Below the pieces are notes generated by a model, which ran no database searches, was not told the DNA's origin, and worked only from the letters and a program-made list of their open reading frames with translations. From assembly GCA_002774705.1 (NCBI GenBank), contig PFCN01000019.1:1-5780 (forward strand): a stretch of 5,780 nt of DNA, in the 5' to 3' direction. The position numbers and the translations under genes were made by a program. Positions within the stretch are counted from its first letter, which is position 1, and every line of letters starts with the position of its first letter. Source of the stretch: Candidatus Niyogibacteria bacterium CG10_big_fil_rev_8_21_14_0_10_42_19. GTDB lineage: Bacteria; Patescibacteriota; Minisyncoccia; 1-14-0-10-42-19. Shown one piece after another: positions 1-5,780 of this stretch.

Positions 1-891
1 CCCGACAGCACAAGAAAAGGGATTACCCCCGAAAGTGCTCCCATGATCTCCCGGAACAAATACATCCATAATCTTTCGCGAACTCACCACCGCCGAGATC
101 GGAAACCCTCCTCCCAGCGCTTTCCCTAAAATATATACGTCCGGCTTAATACCTTCGTAATCGCAGGCAAACATATCGCCCGTTCTACCTAGGCCTGTTT
201 GAACCTCATCAGCAATGAAAAGTACGTTTTTTTCGTTGCAAATCCCTCTCACTCTGGAAAGATATCCGTCGGGAGGAATATTGATACCACCCTCACCCTG
301 TATCGGCTCGACGATAAAGGCCGCGGTATTCGGAGTTATCGCTCCCCAAAGAGCCTTGGCATCCCCAAATGGTATTTTTTTTATTCCGGGCACACATGGA
401 CCGAACAACTCCTTATATTGAGGAACGGTTGAGGCGCTAACAATCGCGATCGTCCGTCCATGAAAATTTCCTTCACAGAAAATAATTTCTGCCTCATCGC
501 GCTTAACACCCTTCCGCACATAAGCCCATTTTCTAGCCAACTTCATCGCGGTCTCAACGGCCTCAGCCCCGGTATTCATAAACAAAACCTTGTCCATCCC
601 GCAAAGCTCGGCCAGCTCCTTTAGGAACATGGCTGTTTCGTCATTTACAAAAACGCCGGAACAGGTAGTAAGGCCTTTTTTCATCTGGCGTTTTGCGGCG
701 GCAAAAACTTTTTTATGAGCATGCCCGACCGATACCGCCGAATAACAGGAAAGAAGATCGAGATATTTTTTCCCTTCAGTATCATAGATCCAAGGACCGG
801 AGGCTTTCTTCAATACGAATTGATCAAAAAAGTCGTAATTGCGGGCGCGATATTTTTTGTAATACGAAATGTACCGTTTTTTATCTTCCAT
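1..891 (-). CDS. rocD: Ornithine aminotransferase (ornithine--oxo-acid transaminase), 3' end cut by window edge
   Basis: PLP enzyme of the class III aminotransferases. It transfers the delta-amino group of ornithine to 2-oxoglutarate, giving glutamate 5-semialdehyde and glutamate in the cytosol. The 297 visible codons are open to the left edge; the family is about 400 residues, so roughly 100 are missing. Visible motifs: NTGAEA (106-111), NFHGRT (142-147), VEPIQGEGG (194-202), DEVQTGLGR (228-236) with PLP-binding D228 and Q231, Schiff-base lysine K257 in ILGKALGGG, and STFGGNP (285-291). Residues that set ornithine specificity in the human enzyme (Y55, Y85, R180) appear to be kept as Y19, Y50 and R146, which argues against acetylornithine, GABA or lysine aminotransferase. 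The ATG at 889-891 follows a strong AAGGAGGT site. It is the second gene of an operon, 38 bp after the arginine dihydrolase-like gene whose product it would consume. Confidence 0.93.
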   Translation of the reverse strand, partial: MEDKKRYISYYKKYRARNYDFFDQFVLKKASGPWIYDTEGKKYLDLLSCYSAVSVGHAHKKVFAAAKRQMKKGLTTCSGVFVNDETAMFLKELAELCGMDKVLFMNTGAEAVETAMKLARKWAYVRKGVKRDEAEIIFCEGNFHGRTIAIVSASTVPQYKELFGPCVPGIKKIPFGDAKALWGAITPNTAAFIVEPIQGEGGINIPPDGYLSRVRGICNEKNVLFIADEVQTGLGRTGDMFACDYEGIKPDVYILGKALGGGFPISAVVSSRKIMDVFVPGDHGSTFGGNPFSCAVG

Positions 892-896
892 CCGAC

Positions 897-904
897 ACCT
901 CCTT
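897..904 (-). promoter_or_regulatory. Ribosome binding site of the ornithine aminotransferase gene
   Basis: On the minus strand AAGGAGGT lies five bases before the ATG at 891. This near-perfect Shine-Dalgarno sequence fixes the start and shows that the second gene of the operon has its own efficient initiation site rather than being translationally coupled. Confidence 0.85.
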
Positions 905-929
905 AAATGATAGGCCGACTAAAAATATT

Positions 930-1829
930 TTACTTGCGAATAAAAACGCCGTTGCAGACGAATCGCTTTGCCTCTTGCTCATTGACTTCGATTAATTTAA
1001 CCGGAAAATTCTCGGCTATCTTGTATTTAATAACATCTCTTCCGACGCTATCAAAAGCTTTGGGGTAATATATGAAAACTCCGGAATCCGGATTATCACT
1101 TCGTTCCTTAGGAAAAAGGAAGGTGAGACAACGCGTGGACCCCCCGGATTTTCTGAATTCATCCGTATTAACCGTTACCACTTCAATCCCGTAATGACGC
1201 AATTTTCTTTTGAGCATAAAACCGGCACCGTCGGTGATAAAATAAGAACCTGACGGTATATACATGCAAGCCGTATCGAGATGATAAAACTTATCACATA
1301 TCAATTTCATCGGTATCACTCTTTTTCCGGAAATGACGTGAATTTCGGATAACACGTCGGCTGCTTCGCGATCGCTCCGGCCTTGGCCGTAACCAACAAG
1401 GAGTATCGAATTCTTCCCGTGTCCCACGCTAACCACATCACCCTGTCCTTCGAACGCCACATCAGGTTCGGGCCAAGGCACCACATCTATATTGAATTTT
1501 TGCTTCCGGGCTTCAATCCATTTTTGGAACAAAGGAACCTCTCTCGCCCTAACCCGACCTATCTTCCCAACAAAATTAGCCAGAACTATTTTCCCATTGC
1601 GAAAATGAGCGATGTTGGCCGTAAAACATTGATCCTGAAAACCGGTATCACCTCCCATCACGTAAACCTTCATCCCGCATTGGACAAATTTACAAAAAAT
1701 ATTACGCCACTGGCTCATTGCCAGATCCGGATCAGGCTGTACCGAAGGATTCATCCAAGCGTTTATTACCTTATCGTGATCAATGCGAAATCCGTCAGGC
1801 GGGCAGATTATCCCTCGCGTTTCGTACAT
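930..1829 (-). CDS. Arginine dihydrolase/DDAH-like guanidino-modifying enzyme with swapped C-terminal modules
   Basis: A 299-residue protein of the pentein (amidinotransferase/DDAH/arginine deiminase) superfamily, closest in motifs to cyanobacterial ArgZ/AgrE arginine dihydrolase, which turns arginine into ornithine, ammonia and CO2. Motifs in order: CPPD (9-12), INAWMNP (22-28), FTAN (69-72), R95/R97-E98, FEGQGD (126-131), GYGQGRSD (146-153), FYHLDT (181-186) with catalytic H183, and GGSTRC (229-234) with nucleophile C234. The Asn residues in the IN-x-WM and FTAN motifs, linked to dihydrolase rather than deiminase chemistry in ArgZ, are N23 and N72. Oddity: C234 lies only 51 residues after H183 and 65 before the end, whereas in relatives it is about 100 after the His and near the C terminus. 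The module YYPKAFD...FVCN (254-293), which should lie between them, follows instead. Family assignment is firm; arginine as substrate is inferred from the downstream ornithine aminotransferase; activity after the swap is uncertain. Dimethylarginine or citrulline are alternative substrates. Confidence 0.85.
   Translation of the reverse strand: MYETRGIICPPDGFRIDHDKVINAWMNPSVQPDPDLAMSQWRNIFCKFVQCGMKVYVMGGDTGFQDQCFTANIAHFRNGKIVLANFVGKIGRVRAREVPLFQKWIEARKQKFNIDVVPWPEPDVAFEGQGDVVSVGHGKNSILLVGYGQGRSDREAADVLSEIHVISGKRVIPMKLICDKFYHLDTACMYIPSGSYFITDGAGFMLKRKLRHYGIEVVTVNTDEFRKSGGSTRCLTFLFPKERSDNPDSGVFIYYPKAFDSVGRDVIKYKIAENFPVKLIEVNEQEAKRFVCNGVFIRK
933..1247 (-). other. Exchanged segments within the arginine dihydrolase-like gene
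   Basis: Two adjacent segments lie in reverse order compared with the family. Segment X (residues 195-250, nt 1247-1080) starts SYFITDG and holds the catalytic-Cys module ending in CLTFLF plus a tail-like KERSDNPDSG. Segment Y (residues 251-299, nt 1079-933) holds VFIYYPKAFD to FVCNGVFIRK and the stop. Restoring the order Y then X joins IPSG to VFIYYP and FIRK to SYFITDG, both as expected from ArgZ-like proteins, and brings the His-to-Cys spacing from 51 to 100 residues. The tetrapeptide GVFI occurs at 250-253 and again at 294-297, encoded by GGAGTTTTCATA and GGCGTTTTTATT, a possible short homology near the breakpoints. Confidence 0.7.
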
Positions 1830-1835
1830 TAATTG

Positions 1836-1843
1836 CCCCCTTT
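1836..1843 (-). promoter_or_regulatory. Ribosome binding site of the arginine dihydrolase-like gene
   Basis: On the minus strand AAAGGGGG lies six bases before the ATG at 1829. It is a purine-rich but imperfect Shine-Dalgarno match, weaker than that of the downstream gene. It supports the chosen start, which leaves only about eight residues before the CPPD motif, as expected for this family. Confidence 0.6.
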
Positions 1844-1880
1844 TTTTATGAAAGTTGGAAAAAAATTGAAACTGAAAATA

Positions 1881-1933
1881 TTAGATTTAAAAAGTACGAG
1901 ACGATCAGAAATAAAATCTCACCATAAATCTAA
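1881..1933. repeat. Perfect 9-bp inverted repeat in the divergent promoter region
   Basis: TTAGATTTA (1881-1889) and TAAATCTAA (1925-1933) are exact reverse complements. Their centres are 44 bp apart, about four helical turns, so they could be paired operator half-sites or the base of an RNA stem. The region is AT-rich, so a chance match is quite possible. Confidence 0.35.
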
Positions 1934-2034
1934 CACAATAAATGCCGAAAAATCAAGCATTGACTTTGGCCCCCAAGCTTGCTATTTTTTTAACAGAATT
2001 AAACCTTGACATATAAATAATTTCTATACCAAAA

Positions 2035-2040
2035 GGGAGG
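2035..2040 (+). promoter_or_regulatory. Ribosome binding site of the ALDH7 gene
   Basis: GGGAGG lies four bases before the ATG at 2045. A second in-frame ATG at 2057 would be 16 bases away, so the first is preferred. Confidence 0.75.
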
Positions 2041-2044
2041 AAAT

Positions 2045-3619
2045 ATGGACAATAGGATGAAACTCACCAAAAGCGTATTGGAAAAACTTGGCATTGAAAG
2101 AATAAATTTTGGGGCATGTGACGGAATATGGATTACCCAAGTTCGCGATAACGGAAAATTACGAAGATGTAACGGGGATTTACTGCCTTCATGCGACCCG
2201 ACAACGAATGAGATAATCGCCTATGTAATACAAGCGGAAGCTATAGAGTACGAAATGGTCGTAACAGAGGCCGCGCGCGCTTTCCTTTCGTGGCGCATGG
2301 TACCGGCTCCAAAACGCGGAGAAATTGTCCGACAGCTTGGCGAGGAGCTTCGCAAACACAAAAAAGAACTTGGGGCTTTGGTTTCCATTGAGATGGGCAA
2401 AATTTTGGCTGAAGGCGAAGGCGAAGTCCAAGAAATGATCGATATGTGCGATAAGGCCGCCGGCATGTCGCGCGATCTTTACGGAAAAACAATGCACTCG
2501 GAACGTCCGGAACATTTTATGATGAGTCAATGTCATCCTTACGGTATCGTTAGCATTATTACGGCATTTAACTTCCCCATCGCGGTTTGGGCATGGAACG
2601 CGGCGCTTGCCGCAATTTGCGGCAATACAATAATCTGGAAGCCGTCCTCCGAAACCCCCCTATGCGCGATAGCCGTTCAGCATATCTGCAATCAAGTAAT
2701 GAAACAAAATGGTCTTTCGGGAATTTTTAATCTGCTGATCGGAAAAGGTTCGGATATCGGCGAAAAAATCATTAACGATGAGCGTATTCCCAAGATCAGT
2801 TTTACCGGTTCCACAAAAATGGGAACCCACGTTGAGGTGTCTTGCGCCAAAAGACTTGCGGCAAGGCGAATTCTTGAACTTGGAGGAAATAACGCGGTTA
2901 TCGTTCTTGACAATGTCAGCGACAGTATTGTTTTTAAGCTGGCACAAAGGGCGATCTTATTCGGCTCGGTCGGAACAGCCGGCCAGCGCTGCACAACTAC
3001 CCGCCGTCTCATTATGCAAAAAAAGGTTGCCCCCTCTCTCACGGAACAACTGATAAAAGCATATAAACAGGTAAAAATAGGCGATCCGCTTGTAGAAGAT
3101 ACTCTTATGGGACCTTTAGTGAACAGGCAAGAGGTAATAAATATGATGACCGCGCTGGAGGAGATTAAAAGACAAGGCGGAGAGGTGCTTTATGGCGGTA
3201 AACATATCGGAGATTGTTTTGTAGAGCCGGCACTCGTCCGCGCGCCCAAAAATATGCCGATAATGCGGGAGGAGACTTTCGCGCCAATTCTTTATCTGGT
3301 AGAAGCAGAAAATATAGAAGAAGCGATCGAGATTAATAACAGCGTCCCGCAGGGGTTATCATCGTCGCTCTTCACAAAAGACCTCGCCTCGGCCATGTTG
3401 TTCGTAAGCCATCGCGGAAGCGATTGCGGTATTGCCAATATCAACGTCGGAACCTCCGGCGCGGAGATTGGCGGAGCATTCGGTGGCGAGAAAAAAACCG
3501 GAGGCGGACGCGAAGCGGGTAGTGACGCCTGGAAAGAATATATGTGGGAGCAAACCACCACCATCAATTGGTCGAACGATCTGCCCCTCGCCCAAGGAAT
3601 TAAATTCGGAAACGATTAA
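2045..3619 (+). CDS. ALDH7 (antiquitin)-family semialdehyde dehydrogenase
   Basis: NAD(P)-dependent cytosolic aldehyde dehydrogenase of 524 residues, full length. Motifs: AFNFP (174-178) with oxyanion N176, WKPS (198-201), FTGST (253-257), LELGGN (278-282) with general base E278, GQRCTT (313-318) with catalytic C316, and EETFAP (409-414). The family marker is the C-terminal run from GTSGAEIGGAFGG (469-481) through GGGREAGSDAWK to NDLPLAQGIKF (511-521), typical of ALDH7A1/AmaB. The GEVQE segment (126-130), in the ALDH7 substrate-recognition region, is also kept. Known ALDH7 enzymes oxidise 2-aminoadipate 6-semialdehyde in lysine breakdown. Here no lysine gene is visible; the neighbour makes the one-carbon-shorter glutamate 5-semialdehyde, so a role in making glutamate is inferred. 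Residues 501-502 are WE where other members I recall have RR. It is divergent from the arginine operon across 215 bp and ends before a terminator. Family very sure, substrate not. Confidence 0.93.
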   Translation: MDNRMKLTKSVLEKLGIERINFGACDGIWITQVRDNGKLRRCNGDLLPSCDPTTNEIIAYVIQAEAIEYEMVVTEAARAFLSWRMVPAPKRGEIVRQLGEELRKHKKELGALVSIEMGKILAEGEGEVQEMIDMCDKAAGMSRDLYGKTMHSERPEHFMMSQCHPYGIVSIITAFNFPIAVWAWNAALAAICGNTIIWKPSSETPLCAIAVQHICNQVMKQNGLSGIFNLLIGKGSDIGEKIINDERIPKISFTGSTKMGTHVEVSCAKRLAARRILELGGNNAVIVLDNVSDSIVFKLAQRAILFGSVGTAGQRCTTTRRLIMQKKVAPSLTEQLIKAYKQVKIGDPLVEDTLMGPLVNRQEVINMMTALEEIKRQGGEVLYGGKHIGDCFVEPALVRAPKNMPIMREETFAPILYLVEAENIEEAIEINNSVPQGLSSSLFTKDLASAMLFVSHRGSDCGIANINVGTSGAEIGGAFGGEKKTGGGREAGSDAWKEYMWEQTTTINWSNDLPLAQGIKFGND

Positions 3620-3642
3620 TCTTTTTAAAAATAATTTTCATT

Positions 3643-3665
3643 AAAGTCCCGCGACGCGGGACTTT
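3643..3665 (+). terminator. Intrinsic terminator of the ALDH7 gene
   Basis: AAAGTCCCGC (3643-3652) pairs perfectly with GCGGGACTTT (3656-3665) around a GAC loop, followed by TTTTAATTT. It starts 24 bases after the stop codon. The GC-rich stem flanked by A and T runs could also slow transcription from the convergent gene on the right, though the T run on that side is poorer. Confidence 0.85.
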
Positions 3666-3687
3666 TAATTTAAAAAAAAGCTGATGA

Positions 3688-3782
3688 GTCCCTGAACGGA
3701 TTTTGAGGCCTTTTTGACATGGTTCCCCGTTGTAACTGGGAACAAAAAAGCCGAAAGCCTCGGGGTACCGAGATCACGGGAC
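3688..3782. other. Potential structured element (three-way junction) between convergent genes
   Basis: Read on the plus strand, the stretch can fold into a closed junction. The outer stem pairs GTCCC (3688-3692) with GGGAC (3778-3782), extendable by TGA/TCA (3693-3695 with 3774-3776, bulge at 3777). A long hairpin pairs GGCCTTTTTG (3707-3716) with CAAAAAAGCC (3743-3752) with one mismatch, topped by GTTCCC/GGGAAC (3722-3727 with 3738-3743; the C at 3743 can serve only one of the two). A short hairpin CTCGG-GGTA-CCGAG spans 3759-3772. GAAA (3753-3756) sits between the two hairpins. The mirror fold is possible on the minus strand, where it would be the 3' untranslated region of the helicase-nuclease gene. 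There CCGA-GGCTT-TCGG followed by C and six T's (3763-3744) and a T8 run (3679-3672) could act as weak terminators. I recognise no known RNA family, and strand and function are unknown. Confidence 0.4.
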
Positions 3783-3826
3783 ACGAATAGATAAGGAGAC
3801 TTTGTTGGCTTCTTTTTATTGTGGAA

Positions 3827-5780
3827 TCAACTTAAACACTTCTTGCGCATTCTACAGTATTCGCATTTTTTATCGGAGCAATAGCGGTTCCAGAACGCCA
3901 AATCCATTATCTCTTTGGCGGAATTTTTTATTTCTTCTTCAAGTTTTTTTATATCTTCTACGCTCACAACGAATTTTTCTTTATGATATTCTCCTTTTTG
4001 ATCCGGCTCAACAAAATCTATTTCTCCGGAAACCATCCTAAACTTCTTATTCTCGTAGTTATCCAAAAGCATGTTATAAAAAACAAGCTGTCTTTTATAG
4101 TTTCCGTTTGAGTTCTTTGTTTTCCCCTCGATCTCATTCCTGCTTTTGGGTTTACCGGTTTTATAATCAACCACATTCACCTCTCCGGCGCCATTCAGTA
4201 TCTCTATCTTATCCAGATTGCCGGTAAGCCTAAGCGGACCTTCGCCCACCCCCGCGTCAAAAAATATTGATACCTTAAACTCATTGAAGACGTTTTTTTG
4301 GCATGAAGAAATATATTTATCATAATACCCCGAAAGGACTCTTTTTCCTTTTTGGGTCATTTCATCAAGGTCTTTGTCGGTTAGGGGTTCCTTCCTCAAT
4401 TTATCCTCATAGAGTCGTATTAAGGTATTTTTTGAGCACTCTCCCTGAATCTTAAGCGCGTCAAAAAAGTGACTAAGGGCTCCATGCACCGCGCTCCCGA
4501 ACATTATGAATTTATTCGGGACCTTGGGCACGCGCAAAAGATTGGAGTAAAAAAAATTCCAAGGGCATTCCAAAAAATTATTCAGCGCGGTAACGGATAG
4601 CCCCTGCTCAAAAAATATCATATTCAAAAATTTTTTGTCTTTGACCGGAGCGCGCACTTCCGCACGTGGCGCGAATATTTTGAACTTTTCGTTCTCAAAT
4701 TTCTTTTCATATTCGGACACATCCCCTTCTTTTATAAACTCCTTCGAAATCTCCTCTATGAATTGGGAGGGCAGGCGCGACTTACCGTTCTCGTCTTCCT
4801 TTGAATAGCTGATGTTAACGCCGATCCTTGCGCGGGTAAGAGCTACATAAAAAAGTCGCCTCTCGTCATCTATTTTTTCGAAACTACCGTCAAGGGGAGA
4901 GGGGGCATAAATTTTAAAATGCTCAATTGATCGATTGTTTCCCCAGTGGGTGTCGTAGGCATTTATAATATAAATGTAGTCAAACTCAAGACCCTTTGAA
5001 CGATGCGCGGTCATCAAATGCACACTACCGGGAACCGACCCGCGAACGTTTTTTCTTACCGAAACCCCATGCTCTTCAAGTAGATCCATATATTGTAAAA
5101 ATTTTTCGAGGTCATAGGAGCGATGGTTCTCGATCAGCGTTTTAAGATCTTCAAAAAGTCCGGATAATTTTTCGATCTTTTCCAACGCAAGATCTCCGGA
5201 CAAAAGATGGTCAAGCATCCCCGACTCCCTGACCACTATTTCAAAAAAATCGAGAAGCGGTTTGTTACGGCTGGTTTTTTTCCAGGCGGATATCTTTTTA
5301 TAAAAGGAATAAAGCTTGTCTTCTCCCGAAAGAATAGCTTTAGCAAGGCGCCCTCTTGAGCTTAATATATCCGATATCGGCGTTCTTGATCTCCACGAAA
5401 AATTTGCCAGTTTATATATATCAAGCGGATCAATATCAAAAACATCGATGTACATGCATCTTAACAATAGTTCGTCGTTGCCGAAATTTTCTATTGTTTT
5501 AAAAATAGTTATCAGATTTTCGATATCCTTATCGGATAAAATATTCTGGTCGGATTCAACCACGAAAGGAATCAGCGTTTTCTCAAAAGAGCGTATCAAC
5601 GGTTCCGAATCCCTATTATAGCGATAAAAAACCGCTATTTCTTCGGGGTTTACGCCTTGGCTAATCTTATCTTCGATGTCTCGGACCAAATAAGCATATT
5701 CAAATTCCGATTTTGAAAAAGAATAAAGTTCTATTTTTTCGCCCACCCCGTTAAAAGACCTTAAGCGCGGCCTAAGATCG
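3827..5780 (-). CDS. UvrD/RecB-like helicase fused to Fe-S PD-(D/E)XK nuclease, N-terminus cut by window edge
   Basis: C-terminal part of a superfamily 1 DNA helicase with a nuclease domain, probably for double-strand break or recombination repair. Residues are counted from a GTG at 5744-5746, but that codon has no good ribosome site and the frame stays open to the edge, so the true start and the ATPase motifs I-III lie outside. Helicase part: EIAVFYRYNRDSEPL (36-50, domain 2), motif V HLMTAHRSKGLEFD (243-256), motif VI DDERRLFYVALTRAR (293-307) with the arginine finger. Nuclease part (about 383-639): FLECPWNFFY (391-400), GSAVHGAL (417-424, H421), LTGNLDK (507-513, D512), VVDYKTGK (525-532, D527 and K529) and KRQLVFYN (551-558, Q553). 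C394 together with C628, C631 and C637 (CxxC-x5-C) matches the AddB-type 4Fe-4S pattern. The gene ends in TGA right after the cluster, is convergent with ALDH7, and seems unrelated to the arginine genes. Confidence 0.92.
   Translation of the reverse strand, partial: DLRPRLRSFNGVGEKIELYSFSKSEFEYAYLVRDIEDKISQGVNPEEIAVFYRYNRDSEPLIRSFEKTLIPFVVESDQNILSDKDIENLITIFKTIENFGNDELLLRCMYIDVFDIDPLDIYKLANFSWRSRTPISDILSSRGRLAKAILSGEDKLYSFYKKISAWKKTSRNKPLLDFFEIVVRESGMLDHLLSGDLALEKIEKLSGLFEDLKTLIENHRSYDLEKFLQYMDLLEEHGVSVRKNVRGSVPGSVHLMTAHRSKGLEFDYIYIINAYDTHWGNNRSIEHFKIYAPSPLDGSFEKIDDERRLFYVALTRARIGVNISYSKEDENGKSRLPSQFIEEISKEFIKEGDVSEYEKKFENEKFKIFAPRAEVRAPVKDKKFLNMIFFEQGLSVTALNNFLECPWNFFYSNLLRVPKVPNKFIMFGSAVHGALSHFFDALKIQGECSKNTLIRLYEDKLRKEPLTDKDLDEMTQKGKRVLSGYYDKYISSCQKNVFNEFKVSIFFDAGVGEGPLRLTGNLDKIEILNGAGEVNVVDYKTGKPKSRNEIEGKTKNSNGNYKRQLVFYNMLLDNYENKKFRMVSGEIDFVEPDQKGEYHKEKFVVSVEDIKKLEEEIKNSAKEIMDLAFWNRYCSDKKCEYCRMRKKCLS

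Larger units (their letters stand above)
1830..2044 (+). promoter_or_regulatory. Divergent intergenic region with candidate promoter for the ALDH7 gene
   Basis: This AT-rich 215-bp spacer separates the leftward arginine operon from the rightward dehydrogenase and must serve both. On the plus strand, TTGACT (1960-1965) and TATTTT (1983-1988) are 17 bases apart, a plausible sigma-70 pair with a leader of about 50 bases. An alternative -10, TATAAA (2012-2017), has only a poor -35 (TTTAAC, 1989-1994). The perfect TTGACA at 2006-2011 has no -10 at proper distance. On the minus strand only weak candidates are seen, for example TTGATT (1956-1951) with TAGATT (1932-1927), 18 bases apart. No convincing ARG-box operator was found. 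Confidence 0.4.

Noticed and set aside
199..432. Plus-strand open frames across 199-995
   Set aside because: They are antisense to ornithine aminotransferase and to the end of the dihydrolase-like gene, whose minus-strand reading has continuous family motifs.
1383..1832. Plus-strand frame of 149 codons
   Set aside because: It is antisense to the N-terminal two thirds of the dihydrolase-like protein, which has clear catalytic motifs; no ribosome site or recognisable product.
2006..2011. Perfect TTGACA as the -35 of the ALDH7 promoter
   Set aside because: Positions 16-18 bases downstream read CCAAAA-like sequence, not a -10, and transcription would start inside the ribosome binding site.
3665..3829. 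Open frame of 53 sense codons after the TGA stop of the helicase-nuclease, suggesting readthrough or TGA recoded as glycine
   Set aside because: The protein ends naturally just after its Fe-S cysteines, the other genes are intact under the standard code, and the extra frame runs through hairpins and a T8 run without any recognisable domain.
3802..4041. Plus-strand frame of 79 codons with TTG starts preceded by AAGGAG (3793-3798), directly after the structured element
   Set aside because: It lies almost wholly antisense to the conserved nuclease C terminus, has a low-complexity Phe/Leu-rich product and matches no family I know; the AAGGAG is most likely chance.
5744..5746. GTG as the true start of the helicase-nuclease
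   Set aside because: The frame stays open upstream to the window edge, no Shine-Dalgarno sequence is at proper distance, and the upstream residues continue the helicase domain; the gene is truncated by the window.
1..5780. CRISPR array, tRNA, rRNA or insertion sequence
   Set aside because: No regularly spaced direct repeats, cloverleaf, rRNA core sequence, transposase motif or terminal inverted repeats were seen on either strand.

Overview
The window reads as a bacterial chromosome segment of moderate to low GC content, with clear Shine-Dalgarno sites, short intergenic gaps, an intrinsic terminator and TAA/TGA stops under the standard code. Gene content does not fix the lineage. A one-chain UvrD-type helicase fused to a PD-(D/E)XK nuclease would suit a candidate-phylum bacterium such as Patescibacteria, but that is a weak inference.

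Layout. (1) Positions 1-1829, minus strand, hold a two-gene operon: a guanidino-group-modifying enzyme resembling arginine dihydrolase/DDAH, then, after 38 bp, ornithine aminotransferase, cut by the left edge. (2) A 215-bp AT-rich divergent intergenic region (1830-2044) carries start signals for both sides. (3) Positions 2045-3619, plus strand, encode an ALDH7 (antiquitin-like) aldehyde dehydrogenase ending at a strong hairpin terminator. (4) Between the convergent genes (3620-3826) lies a stretch that can fold into a three-way junction and has no assigned function. (5) Positions 3827-5780, minus strand, encode the C-terminal part of a helicase-nuclease with an Fe-S-type nuclease domain; its 5' end lies beyond the right edge.

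The first three genes can be read as one catabolic unit: arginine to ornithine (dihydrolase-like enzyme), ornithine to glutamate semialdehyde (aminotransferase), and semialdehyde to acid (ALDH7, possibly standing in for P5C dehydrogenase). The helicase-nuclease appears unrelated and probably serves DNA repair.

The most unusual observation is in the arginine dihydrolase-like gene. Its last two pentein-fold modules appear in swapped order: the catalytic-Cys module, normally C-terminal, comes before the module that should precede it. Frame and total length are preserved. Family comparisons were made from memory, with no alignment or search.
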